A stretch of 48,630 nt of DNA from Bacillota bacterium (GTDB lineage Bacteria > Bacillota > Clostridia > Christensenellales > Aristaeellaceae), in the NCBI GenBank assembly GCA_023411175.1, contig JAEYPB010000087.1, forward strand, positions 1 to 48,630. Direction: 5' to 3'. The notes beneath the pieces are model-generated. The model saw only the letters and a list, made by a program, of their open reading frames with translations, made no database searches and had not been told where the DNA came from. How positions within the stretch are numbered: position 1 is the stretch's first letter; each line of letters opens with the position of its first letter. Shown here in pieces: positions 24,554 through 33,012 of this stretch. The translations under genes were made by a program, and so were the position numbers.

Positions 24554-25792
24554 ATGACTTCCAGAGAGCGCGTGCTCGCGGCGATTAACCACCGGGAGCC
24601 GGACCGCGTGGCCCATGACATCGGCGCTACGCCCAGTTCGGGCATTTCCGCCATCGCCTATAAAAACCTGACCGACCACCTGGCGATCCCCGGCTCGAAG
24701 ACGCTGGTCTACGACGTGGTGCAGCAGGTGGCGCAGCCTGAGATGGCGGTCATCGAACGCTTCGGCGCGGACGTTTTGGACATCGGCCGGGCCTTCAACA
24801 CCCGCGAGGAGGATTGGTACCCGGTCAGGCTGCGCTCCGGCCAGGAGGTGTACTGGCCCAGCTGGTTCCGCCCGCGGGAGAATGGCTCAAGACTCGAGGC
24901 CTATGACAGGTCTGGCACGCTGGTGGGCACGATGCCCGAGGGCGCGACGTTTTTTGACCAGACCTCGTTTCCCTACCTCGACGACTACCCGGACGACTAC
25001 AGCGGGCTCGACGAGGCGATGGGCAAGGTGATCTGGTCGGCGCTGGTGCACAGCCCCTGGGATCACGCGGGCGAGGCGGACTTTTACCGCGCGCTCCGGG
25101 AAAAGGCGCTGATGCTCCGAGAGACCACCGACAAGGCGCTGATGATCGTGTGCGGCTGCAACCTGTTCGAGTGGGGAACCTTCCTGCGCCGTATCGACAA
25201 CTTTTTGATGGATCTTTTGGCCGAGCCGGAGCAGGTGGAAGGTTTGCTCGACGAATTGATGGTCCGGCACCTCGAAACCCTCTCCAAGGTCTGCGAGGCG
25301 GTGGGCGACGTGTGCGACATCCTGCGCTTCGGCGACGACCTGGGCACCAACGGCGGCCCGTTCATGTCCCCGGCGCTGTACCGCAAGCTCTTCAAGCCGC
25401 GCCACGCGCTTTTGTGCGAATACGTGCACAAGCACAGCGGCATGAAGACCTTCCTGCACTCCTGCGGCTCGATTTACAAACTGATGCCGGATCTGATCGA
25501 GGCGGGCTACGACATTATAAACCCCGTGCAGACCGTCACGCAGGATATGGAGCCGGAGCGGCTGAAGCGGGAGTTTGGAAACGACATCGTGTTCTGGGGC
25601 GGCGGCATGAACACCCGCAGTGTGCTCAACCACGGCACCCAGCGGGAAGTGTACGATTACGCGCGGCGCATGATCGACATCTTCGCGCCCGGCGGCGGTT
25701 TCGTATTCAACACCGAGCACAACGTGATGCCCGACGTGCCGCCGGAAAACCTGGTCGCCACCTACAAGGCGGTGTTGGGCGAACCGCTTTAG
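24554..25792 (+). CDS. Uroporphyrinogen decarboxylase-family protein, third copy
   Basis: The 412-residue protein is a URO-D/methyltransferase-type barrel. It opens with TSRERVLAAINHREPDRVAHD, typical of the family, and carries LRFGDDLGTNGGPFMSPALY and FLHSCGSIYKLMPDLIEAGY with a His-x-Cys pair. INPVQ, IVFWGGGMNTRSVL and HNVMPDVPPENLVATY follow near the end. A GTG three bases earlier could also start it. It is the last gene of the two-component/UROD operon and is followed by a good terminator. Together with the other two copies it suggests a multi-enzyme or multi-subunit pathway tied to the imported sugar; this is inference. Confidence 0.88.
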   Translation: MTSRERVLAAINHREPDRVAHDIGATPSSGISAIAYKNLTDHLAIPGSKTLVYDVVQQVAQPEMAVIERFGADVLDIGRAFNTREEDWYPVRLRSGQEVYWPSWFRPRENGSRLEAYDRSGTLVGTMPEGATFFDQTSFPYLDDYPDDYSGLDEAMGKVIWSALVHSPWDHAGEADFYRALREKALMLRETTDKALMIVCGCNLFEWGTFLRRIDNFLMDLLAEPEQVEGLLDELMVRHLETLSKVCEAVGDVCDILRFGDDLGTNGGPFMSPALYRKLFKPRHALLCEYVHKHSGMKTFLHSCGSIYKLMPDLIEAGYDIINPVQTVTQDMEPERLKREFGNDIVFWGGGMNTRSVLNHGTQREVYDYARRMIDIFAPGGGFVFNTEHNVMPDVPPENLVATYKAVLGEPL

Positions 25793-25842
25793 GTGGAGAA
25801 GTCCCCGCGGCTTCGCGTGGCGTTTTTCATCGGTGAATATCT

Positions 25843-25877
25843 GGCGGTCCTGCCGAGAAAGGCAGGGCCGCCCTTTT
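25843..25877 (+). terminator. Terminator of the two-component/UROD operon
   Basis: GGCGGTCCTGCC (25843-25854) pairs, with one mismatch, with GGCAGGGCCGCC (25861-25872), followed by CTTTTG. Confidence 0.82.
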
Positions 25878-26000
25878 GTGCGCGGGTACGCCACGCCGGA
25901 AACCCTACGGAGCGCGTCGTGCGTGAAACATAAAACGGAATTAATGCGGAATATACGCTATTTCGCACCGGGGCGCATATCCATTACCGAGGTGGAATTT

Positions 26001-26321
26001 ATGGGTATGAGAATTGCGCGCGCGCGGGCCTACAGGGGCTTTACACAGGCGGAACTTGCCGCGAAGCTGGGCGTGTCCCCGGCAAAGGTGAACAATTGGG
26101 AAGGCGGATACCACAAGGTGAAGCCGGACATTCTGGCAGAGATCGCGGCGGTGCTGAACGTGAGGGTCGCGTGGCTGGCGGGCGGCGGCGCCCGGATGTG
26201 GCATGAAAATGCGTTCTGCGAGGTGGCTCAGGTCTGGGATCAGGACGGTGAAGCGGCCTGCATGCTGGATCATCCGCGTCTGGGCATGATCGAGGTCAGG
26301 CCGCTGGCGGAGATCGCGTGA
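26001..26321 (+). CDS. Small XRE-family (HTH) regulator
   Basis: The 106-residue protein has an N-terminal Cro/C1-type helix-turn-helix (about residues 1-60: MRIARARAYRGFTQAELAAK, then LGVSPAKVNNWEGG and LAEIAAVLNV). A short C-terminal tail follows (WHENAFCEVAQVWDQDGEAA). The start at 26001 follows GAGGTGG; the frame is open further upstream, but that part does not resemble protein and runs back into the operon terminator. It stands alone, and nothing nearby shows a phage or plasmid origin. Its target is unknown. Confidence 0.85.
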   Translation: MGMRIARARAYRGFTQAELAAKLGVSPAKVNNWEGGYHKVKPDILAEIAAVLNVRVAWLAGGGARMWHENAFCEVAQVWDQDGEAACMLDHPRLGMIEVRPLAEIA

Positions 26322-26666
26322 CGAAAAGCGCTCCTCCACAAGAACGGCGCATCATCTGGCGCATTTTGGCGCTTATAGACGAGTGCGCGGGCTCGGTTCA
26401 AAATGGCCGTAGCCGCTGGGTTCGCATTAAGACCTTACAAAGACAGGCGACAAGATGGGCCTCCGCCCGCAAAGCGCGGCCGGAGGCCATTGGGGCATCG
26501 AGAACGCCTGCTGGGTCTGACGGGAGGCTCTTTGCCGCCCGCCTTTTTCGTTTCGACGGGGACGTGGCGCGAGGGAGGCGTGGGCGCGGCAGTTGTTGCC
26601 GGCAATCAAAACACGTATGGGCGCGGAGCCTTTCACGGAGAATCTCCGGCGGTTTCGGCGCGGCTT
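26322..26666. other. Intergenic region with one hairpin and one terminator
   Basis: No gene supported. GGCCTCCG (26458-26465) pairs with CGGAGGCC (26481-26488). GGGAGGC (26521-26527) pairs with GCCGCCC (26533-26539, one mismatch) and is followed by five T at 26543-26547, a plausible plus-strand terminator for the XRE gene. Confidence 0.6.
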
Positions 26667-27686
26667 TTACCGCGCCCGCGCCGCCATCACCTGCTCCCGG
26701 AGCGCGGCGACGGATTCCCCGGGCCTCACCCGGCGGGCCACCACCAGCAGCCGGTCATCGCCATAGCAGGTGTTGAGGGTCAGAAGCGCATCGCTTTCGA
26801 TTGTCTCGATGGGGATCTCAAACGCGGAACGCTCGGTCAGGGTGCCCACGTACTGCTGAAATTCCGTGCCGGTGCGGAAGGACGGATATCCCAGATAGTT
26901 GAAGTACGCCGGGTCGCGCACGTCCTCCGGCAGCGTAAGCACCGCGATTACCACGTAGGTGTTCTCCTGATACAGCGTATCAAACTGAAAAACGCAGTGC
27001 TTCTGCAGGAAGTTGAGCCGGAGGTACCGGCTCAGCTTGCCAAACATCGATCCGTCATTCATGTCGTGCCCGTGGATCACGAGGTGTTGGGTGGTGGCCT
27101 TGGGCGGGTGGTTCTCGTCCAGAAACAGGGTGCCCGCGGCGCTTTTCTTTTTGTGGATGTCCCGCCTCAGGTAGAAGCTGTTGTCACGGTAGACCACCGG
27201 CAGGTCGAGAACCCCGCCGATGGTCAGCCATCCGGCGATGTCTTTGTTCACGCGCCGGAGCGAAGCGAATTTGGGCAGCACGTCCCCGGAAGTCTTTTGA
27301 AACCGGGCGGCCTTGGGCTTTTTCGTGGGCGACGGGACCTCCAACGGCACGCCGGTAACGGCTGGGATGGCAGGTGCTTTGATGGCGGAAACTTCCGCGA
27401 CGGATGCTTCGTGATACAGCGCCGCAATGGATTCATTGGTCGCCTGGGCCTCGAGGGATTCGGAGGTATAGCGAAAGAGCAGGATGCCGGAGGTCAGAAG
27501 CCCGGCAAGGCAAAGGAGCGCAAGAGCGCTTCGTATCCGGCCGATTCTCTGGCGGCGCGAAGCGTAGGTGTGCCTACCCCGACTCCCTATATGGGAATAA
27601 TGGCGGCGCGGAAAAAGGCGCCTGGCAGTACCTCGGTACTGCCGGACACCCTTTTTCCTTCGGTATGAACGCGGGGCAGCGCACAT
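26667..27686 (-). CDS. srtB: Class B sortase
   Basis: The sortase is a membrane-anchored cysteine transpeptidase that joins surface proteins to the peptidoglycan. Counting from the ATG at 27686 (339 residues), a basic N-terminus precedes one transmembrane helix at about 53-71. The catalytic domain has His207 in HLVIHGHDMNDGSMFG, Cys307 in LLTLNTCYGDD and Arg312, the sortase triad, with the extra N-terminal helices of class B. The start is uncertain: no ATG, GTG or TTG lies in frame between the terminator-like hairpin at 27612-27656 and the membrane helix. The only start that keeps the helix without running into the next gene is ATG 27686, one base after the stop of the Ig-repeat protein. That protein, ending in SPDTG, is its obvious substrate. 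Confidence 0.85.
   Translation of the reverse strand: MCAAPRSYRRKKGVRQYRGTARRLFPRRHYSHIGSRGRHTYASRRQRIGRIRSALALLCLAGLLTSGILLFRYTSESLEAQATNESIAALYHEASVAEVSAIKAPAIPAVTGVPLEVPSPTKKPKAARFQKTSGDVLPKFASLRRVNKDIAGWLTIGGVLDLPVVYRDNSFYLRRDIHKKKSAAGTLFLDENHPPKATTQHLVIHGHDMNDGSMFGKLSRYLRLNFLQKHCVFQFDTLYQENTYVVIAVLTLPEDVRDPAYFNYLGYPSFRTGTEFQQYVGTLTERSAFEIPIETIESDALLTLNTCYGDDRLLVVARRVRPGESVAALREQVMAARAR
27564..27656 (-). repeat. Palindrome cluster with terminator-like hairpin at the 5' end of the sortase frame
   Basis: Three inverted repeats sit within 93 bases: GTAGG-TGTG-CCTAC (27564-27577), TCCC-TATAT-GGGA (27584-27596), and a long hairpin. In the long hairpin AAAAAGG (27612-27618) and GGCAGTAC (27624-27631) pair with GTACTGCC (27636-27643) and CCTTTTT (27650-27656). 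Both ends carry T-runs, so the last one can terminate transcription in either direction, including transcripts of the Ig-repeat gene before they reach the sortase. The compact palindromic make-up resembles a small inserted element. Confidence 0.7.
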
Positions 27687-27687
27687 G

Positions 27688-30600
27688 TTACGAGGCCCTG
27701 CGTTTTTTAAGAAGCAGGACGAGCGCCGCGGCGAAGAGGGCCGCAAGCAGCGCGTACAGCGCGGGCTGTGCGTGGTCTCCGGTGTCGGGGGAGGAAGCTT
27801 TGGTGACCGTCAGGGTCGCGGCGCTGGAGGCAATGCTGTTGTCCAGTCCATCGGTGACAATCACGCGGTACTGGCTTCCGTTTTGGCTGAGGTCTATCCG
27901 GTCGATGGTGTAATCCGGCGCGGTGGCGCCGTCAATTCTTTTCCAAGAGGAGGGGGTTTTGCTCTGCCGCTTTTCCGAAGAACCGCTGGAGATTTTTCGC
28001 TGCCACTGGTAAGTAAGGGGTGCTTCTCCGGTAGCCCACACGGAGAACGAAACCGTCTGCCCGGCCACGGCGCGAACATCCTGCGGCTGCGATGTAATCG
28101 TGAGCGATAAGCCCTTCGCGAGCAGGAAGGGGGAGAGTTCGTTGACGATGATGCTCACGGCGCCGTTCGTCACGGTCGACGTGAACTGCTCGGTGCCGCC
28201 GCTTCCAAGTTTGTGCAGCACATACACCGTACTGCCATTGTGTTCCTCGCCCACCTCGAAGGTGAGGGTCAGCGGCGGCGTGTAGGCCCCAGCGGGCGTG
28301 ATGCGCGCCTCATACGCGCCGAGAATCTGCTTGTCCCCCATCAGCGTTTCCAATTCCTCACGGTCATCCTCGCCGGACGGAAGCACTGTGACTACCAGCG
28401 CCGCGCCGGGCGCGAAGACACCCTGGGCGCTGATGGTGGTGGAGCCGACCGCCTCGGTCAGCGTGTCCTCGGACATGGCGGGGTTGACGGTGACTGTGAA
28501 GTCCTGCGTGTAGTCAGAAGAGGCGGTCAGGCCGTTTGTGATGGTCGCCCGGATGGTGGCGGTGCCTGCGCCGGTGGTGGAGAGAGTATTGCCGGAGACA
28601 GACGCGCCGGTCGTGCCTGCGCTGGCTACCCTCCAGGTGATGGTCTTGTTTGTGGCGTTCGCGGGTTCGACGGTGCCGGAGAGGGTAAGCGGCGTCCCTG
28701 CGGTGGCGGAAGTGGGCACGCCGGAGATGCCCGTCACCGGGACGAAGGCGGGGTTGACGGTGATCGAGAAGTCCTCATTGTAGTTGGAAGAGGGGCCCGC
28801 GCCGTTGGCGATGGTGGCGCGAATTATGACGGTGCCCGAGGCCGTCGTGGAGAGGGTGTTCCCGGAAATGGACGGGCCAGTCGGGGCCACGCCGACCACG
28901 CTCCAGGTGATGGTTTTGTTGGTGGCGTTCGCGGGTTCGACGGTGCCGGAGAGGGTAAGCGGCGTCCCTGCGGTAGCGGAAGTGGGCACACCGGAGATGC
29001 CCGTCACCGGGATGAAAGCGGGATTGACGGTGACCGTGAAGTCCTGGGTGTAATCGGAAGAGGCTGTCAGGCCATTTGTGATGGTCGCGCGGATGGTGGC
29101 GGTACCCGCGGCGGTGGTGGAGAGGGTGTCCCCGGAGATGGACGCGCCGGTCGTGCCTGCGCTGGCTACGTTCCAGGTGATGGTTTTGTTGGTGGCGTCC
29201 GCAGGTTCGACGGTGCCGGAAAGGGTCAGCGGCGTCCCTGCGGTGGCGGAAGTGGGCACGCCGGAGATGCCCGTCACCGGGACGAAAGCGGCGTTGACGG
29301 TGATCGAGAAGTCCTTATTGTAGCTGGAAGAGGGACCCGCGCCGTTGGCGATGGTGGCGCGGATTATGACGGTGCCCGCGGCCGTCGTGGAGAGGGTGTT
29401 GCCGGAGACGCTTGCACCGGTCGTGCCTGCGCTGGCAACGTTCCAGGTGATGGTTTTGTTGGTGGCGTCCGCAGGTTCGACGGTGCCGGAAAGGGTCAGC
29501 GGCGTCCCTGCGGTGGCGGAAGTGGGCACGCCGGAGATGCCCGTCACCGGGACGAAGGCGGGGTTGACGGTGACTGTGAAGTCCTGTGTATAGTCGGAAG
29601 AGGCGGTCAGGCCGTTTGTGATGGTCGCGCGGATGGTGGCGGTGCCCGCGGCCGTCGTGGAGAGGATGTTGCCGGAGATGGACGCGCCGGTCGTGCCTGC
29701 GCTGGCTACGCTCCAGGTGATGGTCTTGTTTGTGGCGTTCGCGGGTTCGACGGTGCCGGAAAGGGTCAGCGGCGTCCCTGCGGTGGCGGAAGTGGGCACA
29801 TCGGAGAGGCCCGTCACCGGGACGTGGGAAATGACTTCAATATAGATGTACTTATGATAGTGGGTAGATGTGGTCAGGCCGTTAACCACAGTTGCCTCGA
29901 GAAGGATGGTGCCCGGGTTGGGGATGGAGAGGGTGTTGCCAGAGAGGGTTGCGCCGGTCGTGCCCGGGTTTAATACATTCCAGGTGATGGTCTTGTTGGT
30001 GGCGCTCGCGGGCTCGACGGTGCCGGAAAGGGTCAGCGACGTCCCTGCGATGGCGGAAGTGGGCACGCCAGTAATGTCCGTCACCGGGATGACAGCGGGG
30101 TTGACAGTAATCATGAAGTCCCTTGTGTAGTCGGAAGAAGCGGTAAATCCGTTCACCACGGTTGCCCGGATGAGGGCGACACCTTCGCCGGTGGTGGATA
30201 AGGTGTTCCCGGAAATCGTAGCGCCGGTTGTGCTTACGCCGATCACGCTCCAGGTGATGGTCTTATTGGTGGCGTTCGCGGGGGCGACGGTGCCGGAGAG
30301 GGTGAGGGCTTCCCCTGCCGTTGCGGAAGTGGGCAGGCCGGTGATGCTTGTTACTGGGACGAAGGCGGGGTTGACGGTGACCGTGAAGTCCTCTGTGTAA
30401 TCGGAAGAGGCGGCGAGGCCGTTTGCGATGGTCGCACGGATGGTGGCGGTGCCCGCGGCCGTCGTGGAGAGGATGTTGCCGGAGATGGACGCGCCGGTCG
30501 TGCCCGCGCTGGCTACGCTCCAGGTGATGGTCTTGTTGGTGGCGTTCGCAGGCTCGACGGTACCGGAGAGGGTCAGCGGCGTCCCAGCGGTGGCGGAAGT

Positions 30601-32022
30601 GGGCACACCGGTGATGCCCGTCACCGGGACGGGGGAAAAGACGTCAATATAGATGTACTTATGATAGTGGGTAGATGCGGTCAGGCCGTTAACCACGGTT
30701 GCCTCGAGAAGGATGGTGCCCGGGCTGGGGATGGAGAGGGTGTTTCCAGAGAGGGTTGCGCCGGTGAAGCCCTGGTCTAATACGCTCCAGGTGATGGTCT
30801 TGTTGGTGGCGCTCGCGGGTTCGACGGTGCCGGAGAGGGTCAGCGAAGTTCCCGCGGTGGCTGAAGTGGGCAGGCCGGTGATGTCCGTCACCGGGACGAA
30901 AGCGGCGTTGACGGTGATCGTGAAGTCCTGTGTGTAATCGGAAGAGGCGCTCAGACCGTTTGTGATGGTCGCCCGGATGGTGGCGGTGCCCGCGGCCGTC
31001 GTGGAGAGGGTGTTGTCGGAGATGGAAGCGCCGGTCGTGCCCGCGCTGACCACGCTCCAGGTGATGGTCTTGTTGGTGGCTTCCGCAGGGGCGACGGTGC
31101 CGGAAAGGGTCAGATTATCACCTGCCGTGGCAGAGGTGGGCACGCCGGAGATGCCCGTCACCGCAACGAAGGGGGTATAGCTGTAGGCGGGGGACGCGGC
31201 GGACTGGTCGCTGTCGGCATAAGTGGTGCCGTCGCCGATCGGGGTTACCGTATAGGTATAGCTGCCGCTGCCGGTAGTGGCAATCACGCCGGTAAAATCG
31301 TAATAGTTGGCGCTAGTGCTGGTGGCAGTGCCATAGATAACGCCATCTTTGTACAATTGAACGGTGTAGCTGGACGCGTTGACGACCGGGTCCCAGACGG
31401 CTTTACCGGGTACGGTGCCATCCCATGCGAGGGAGCCGGGGGTGGAGAGCTTTATTTTGATGTTCGATATTACGATATCCTGAAACAGAACAATATCTTC
31501 CGATGCAGACAGATACACCTTGTTGACGCCGGTGATTCCGTATCCAGAAGCATCCACGGCAACGAGGGTGCTCTCTCCGGCGAACTGGTTTGCTACAGTC
31601 GCATAATATCCGTCGTTCGTTTCGGTTCCAATATATATGTTGGAGACCAAGTTCCCTGTAGCGTACTTGAAGCCGGACAGGTCGAAGACATGACCTGCCG
31701 GGGCGGAAATGCAGAGCCGCGTTTCACCATCTAATCCGGCCCAGGCGTCGATTCCAGCGCTATATGCCTGAAGCTGCGCCATAATGCCTGACGCGCCCTG
31801 CGGCGGCACGGCGGAGAAGCTGATGGAGGCGGTTTGCCCGGCGGTGACGCTTTTTACCAGGAGATCAGGGGTTGCATCGCCAGTTGTGTCAGACATGTAG
31901 GCATTATCAGCAGTGGAAAAGGTGACGGTGGCGGAAGCGGCGTGCGCGGACAGCGAGCCCAGCGTCATGATGAACAGCGCGATCAGGATGGCGAAGGATC
32001 TGGCGAAAAACCTGTTCCGCAT
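27688..32022 (-). CDS. Cell-wall-anchored protein with ten Ig-like repeats
   Basis: The 1444-residue exported surface protein has several parts. A signal peptide (about 1-29) is followed by a unique N-terminal domain (about 30-200, SATVTFSTADNAYMSDTTGD onward) and a fibronectin-III-like stretch (about 200-285). Ten Ig-like repeats of 89-90 residues span about 286-1183, each with PTSATAGTPLTLSGTVEPAN and NKTITW. Next come a ZU5-like segment with GEEHNGSTVYVLHK, another Ig domain (ITSQPQDVRAVAGQTVSFSV to LTV), and a C-terminal sorting signal: SPDTGD, a hydrophobic helix and KKRRAS. SPDTG fits the (S/N)PxTG signal used by class B sortases of Clostridia, and a class B sortase follows directly. 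Adhesion or glycan binding is inferred. Confidence 0.92.
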   Translation of the reverse strand: MRNRFFARSFAILIALFIMTLGSLSAHAASATVTFSTADNAYMSDTTGDATPDLLVKSVTAGQTASISFSAVPPQGASGIMAQLQAYSAGIDAWAGLDGETRLCISAPAGHVFDLSGFKYATGNLVSNIYIGTETNDGYYATVANQFAGESTLVAVDASGYGITGVNKVYLSASEDIVLFQDIVISNIKIKLSTPGSLAWDGTVPGKAVWDPVVNASSYTVQLYKDGVIYGTATSTSANYYDFTGVIATTGSGSYTYTVTPIGDGTTYADSDQSAASPAYSYTPFVAVTGISGVPTSATAGDNLTLSGTVAPAEATNKTITWSVVSAGTTGASISDNTLSTTAAGTATIRATITNGLSASSDYTQDFTITVNAAFVPVTDITGLPTSATAGTSLTLSGTVEPASATNKTITWSVLDQGFTGATLSGNTLSIPSPGTILLEATVVNGLTASTHYHKYIYIDVFSPVPVTGITGVPTSATAGTPLTLSGTVEPANATNKTITWSVASAGTTGASISGNILSTTAAGTATIRATIANGLAASSDYTEDFTVTVNPAFVPVTSITGLPTSATAGEALTLSGTVAPANATNKTITWSVIGVSTTGATISGNTLSTTGEGVALIRATVVNGFTASSDYTRDFMITVNPAVIPVTDITGVPTSAIAGTSLTLSGTVEPASATNKTITWNVLNPGTTGATLSGNTLSIPNPGTILLEATVVNGLTTSTHYHKYIYIEVISHVPVTGLSDVPTSATAGTPLTLSGTVEPANATNKTITWSVASAGTTGASISGNILSTTAAGTATIRATITNGLTASSDYTQDFTVTVNPAFVPVTGISGVPTSATAGTPLTLSGTVEPADATNKTITWNVASAGTTGASVSGNTLSTTAAGTVIIRATIANGAGPSSSYNKDFSITVNAAFVPVTGISGVPTSATAGTPLTLSGTVEPADATNKTITWNVASAGTTGASISGDTLSTTAAGTATIRATITNGLTASSDYTQDFTVTVNPAFIPVTGISGVPTSATAGTPLTLSGTVEPANATNKTITWSVVGVAPTGPSISGNTLSTTASGTVIIRATIANGAGPSSNYNEDFSITVNPAFVPVTGISGVPTSATAGTPLTLSGTVEPANATNKTITWRVASAGTTGASVSGNTLSTTGAGTATIRATITNGLTASSDYTQDFTVTVNPAMSEDTLTEAVGSTTISAQGVFAPGAALVVTVLPSGEDDREELETLMGDKQILGAYEARITPAGAYTPPLTLTFEVGEEHNGSTVYVLHKLGSGGTEQFTSTVTNGAVSIIVNELSPFLLAKGLSLTITSQPQDVRAVAGQTVSFSVWATGEAPLTYQWQRKISSGSSEKRQSKTPSSWKRIDGATAPDYTIDRIDLSQNGSQYRVIVTDGLDNSIASSAATLTVTKASSPDTGDHAQPALYALLAALFAAALVLLLKKRRAS
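28474..31167 (-). repeat. Ten tandem 267/270-bp repeats encoding Ig-like domains
   Basis: Ten in-frame units: eight of 90 codons and two (the second and fifth from the N-terminus) of 89 codons, in which the usual SSDYTQDFTVTV becomes STHYHKYIYID or a close variant. Units 6-10 are most alike, with stretches of over 100 identical bases at 270-base spacing (for example around 29177-29290 and 29447-29560). This suggests recent duplication or gene conversion. Confidence 0.95.
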
Positions 32023-32095
32023 CTTGAGAATCCCCTTACATATGAAATCCGATGTGCAATAAATAAATAGGGGAGATTAAACAACACCAAAGGAA

Positions 32096-32125
32096 AGTAT
32101 AGTGCTTGGAAGCATTAATTGTCAA
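32096..32125 (-). promoter_or_regulatory. Promoter of the Ig-repeat protein gene
   Basis: On the minus strand a perfect TTGACA (32125-32120) and TATACT (32101-32096) are 18 bases apart, giving a leader of about 70 bases before the start codon at 32022. Confidence 0.8.
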
Positions 32126-32199
32126 GGGAATTATTAACAAAGGCGGTCACTTTGTGGTACTGCGCCGCCGGTTCGGTGTGCTTTGGAAAATGGTGCGCC

Positions 32200-33012
32200 T
32201 CAGCGCGGGGCGTCATAGCGAACCTGAGAGCGGCCGATGTTTCGGGCCTTGTGAACCCCCATGGGATGGTAGGGCAGCCGCTCGATTTCCTGAAGCTTTG
32301 GGAAGCGCGCGGCGTGGGCTTCGAGCGCCGCCTCGTCCTCGTTGAGTCCCGGGATGATTGGGCAGCGCAGAATCACCCGCGCGCCGTGGTCGCACAGGAA
32401 GGCGAGGTTTTTTAGGATCAGCGCATCCCCCGCGCCGGTCAGCGCCGCGTGCCGGGAGGATTCTGCCTTGTAGTCGTAGAGAAACCAGTCCACATAGGGG
32501 AGGACGCGGGAGAAGTGCTCCGTGGCCGCGAAGCCGCTGGTCTCGACGGCGGTGCCGATGCCCCGCCGTTTCGCCTCTTGCAGGATGCCCAGCGCGAACA
32601 GCGGCTGGAACATCGGCTCGCCGCCGGAGAGGGTGATCCCCCCGCCGGTGGCTTCGTAATATGCCCGGTCACGCTCCGCGATGTCCACGATCTCGCTTGC
32701 GCCCATCTCGTAGCCGTAAACCTTGAGCGCCCCGGCATCGCACGCGGACGCGCAGCGCCCGCATGCTTTGCAGCGGGCGAAATCGACCCGGTGGGTTTCG
32801 CCCTCGAAGACGTGAACGCCCTCCGGGCAGGCGAGACAGCGGCGGCAGAGGGTGCATTTGTCCGCGTCAAAGGAGAGCTCCGGCCGGCTTAGGAGCGACT
32901 CCGGGTTGTGGCACCACAGACAGCGCAGCGGGCAGCCCTTCAAAAATACCGTCGTGCGGATGCCGGGCCCGTCGTTCATGGAGCAGCGCTGGATGTCAAA
33001 GATCGTGCCCAT
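32200..33012 (-). CDS. Glycyl radical enzyme activating protein (radical SAM)
   Basis: The 270-residue radical SAM enzyme generates the glycyl radical on its partner. The CxxxCxxC cluster motif is Cys27-Cys31-Cys34 in FLKGCPLRCLWCHNPES. A ferredoxin-like insert with two further cysteine sets (CTLCRRCLACPEG and CKACGRCASACDAG) marks the dehydratase-type activases rather than the shorter PFL activase. GGGITLSGGEPMFQP is the SAM-binding GGE motif. Its start overlaps the end of the glycyl radical enzyme gene by 17 bases, so the two are cotranslated and surely act together under anaerobic conditions. Confidence 0.95.
   Translation of the reverse strand: MGTIFDIQRCSMNDGPGIRTTVFLKGCPLRCLWCHNPESLLSRPELSFDADKCTLCRRCLACPEGVHVFEGETHRVDFARCKACGRCASACDAGALKVYGYEMGASEIVDIAERDRAYYEATGGGITLSGGEPMFQPLFALGILQEAKRRGIGTAVETSGFAATEHFSRVLPYVDWFLYDYKAESSRHAALTGAGDALILKNLAFLCDHGARVILRCPIIPGLNEDEAALEAHAARFPKLQEIERLPYHPMGVHKARNIGRSQVRYDAPR

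Noticed and set aside
21990..25792. Haem biosynthesis (true uroporphyrinogen decarboxylase)
   Set aside because: Three divergent copies in a sugar-sensing operon with no haem genes nearby; two of them have the methyltransferase-like His-x-Cys pair.
25833..26000. N-terminal extension of the XRE regulator
   Set aside because: Open frame only; it starts next to the operon terminator, lacks a ribosome-binding site and does not resemble protein-coding sequence.
28213..29973. Long plus-strand open frame opposite the Ig repeats (586 codons)
   Set aside because: It is a mirror of the repeat-coding strand, rich in Gly, Arg and Asp, with no ribosome-binding site; the minus frame has signal peptide, domains and sorting signal.
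28474..31167. CRISPR array or intergenic repeat
   Set aside because: The 267/270-bp units are in-frame coding repeats with no spacers and no cas genes.
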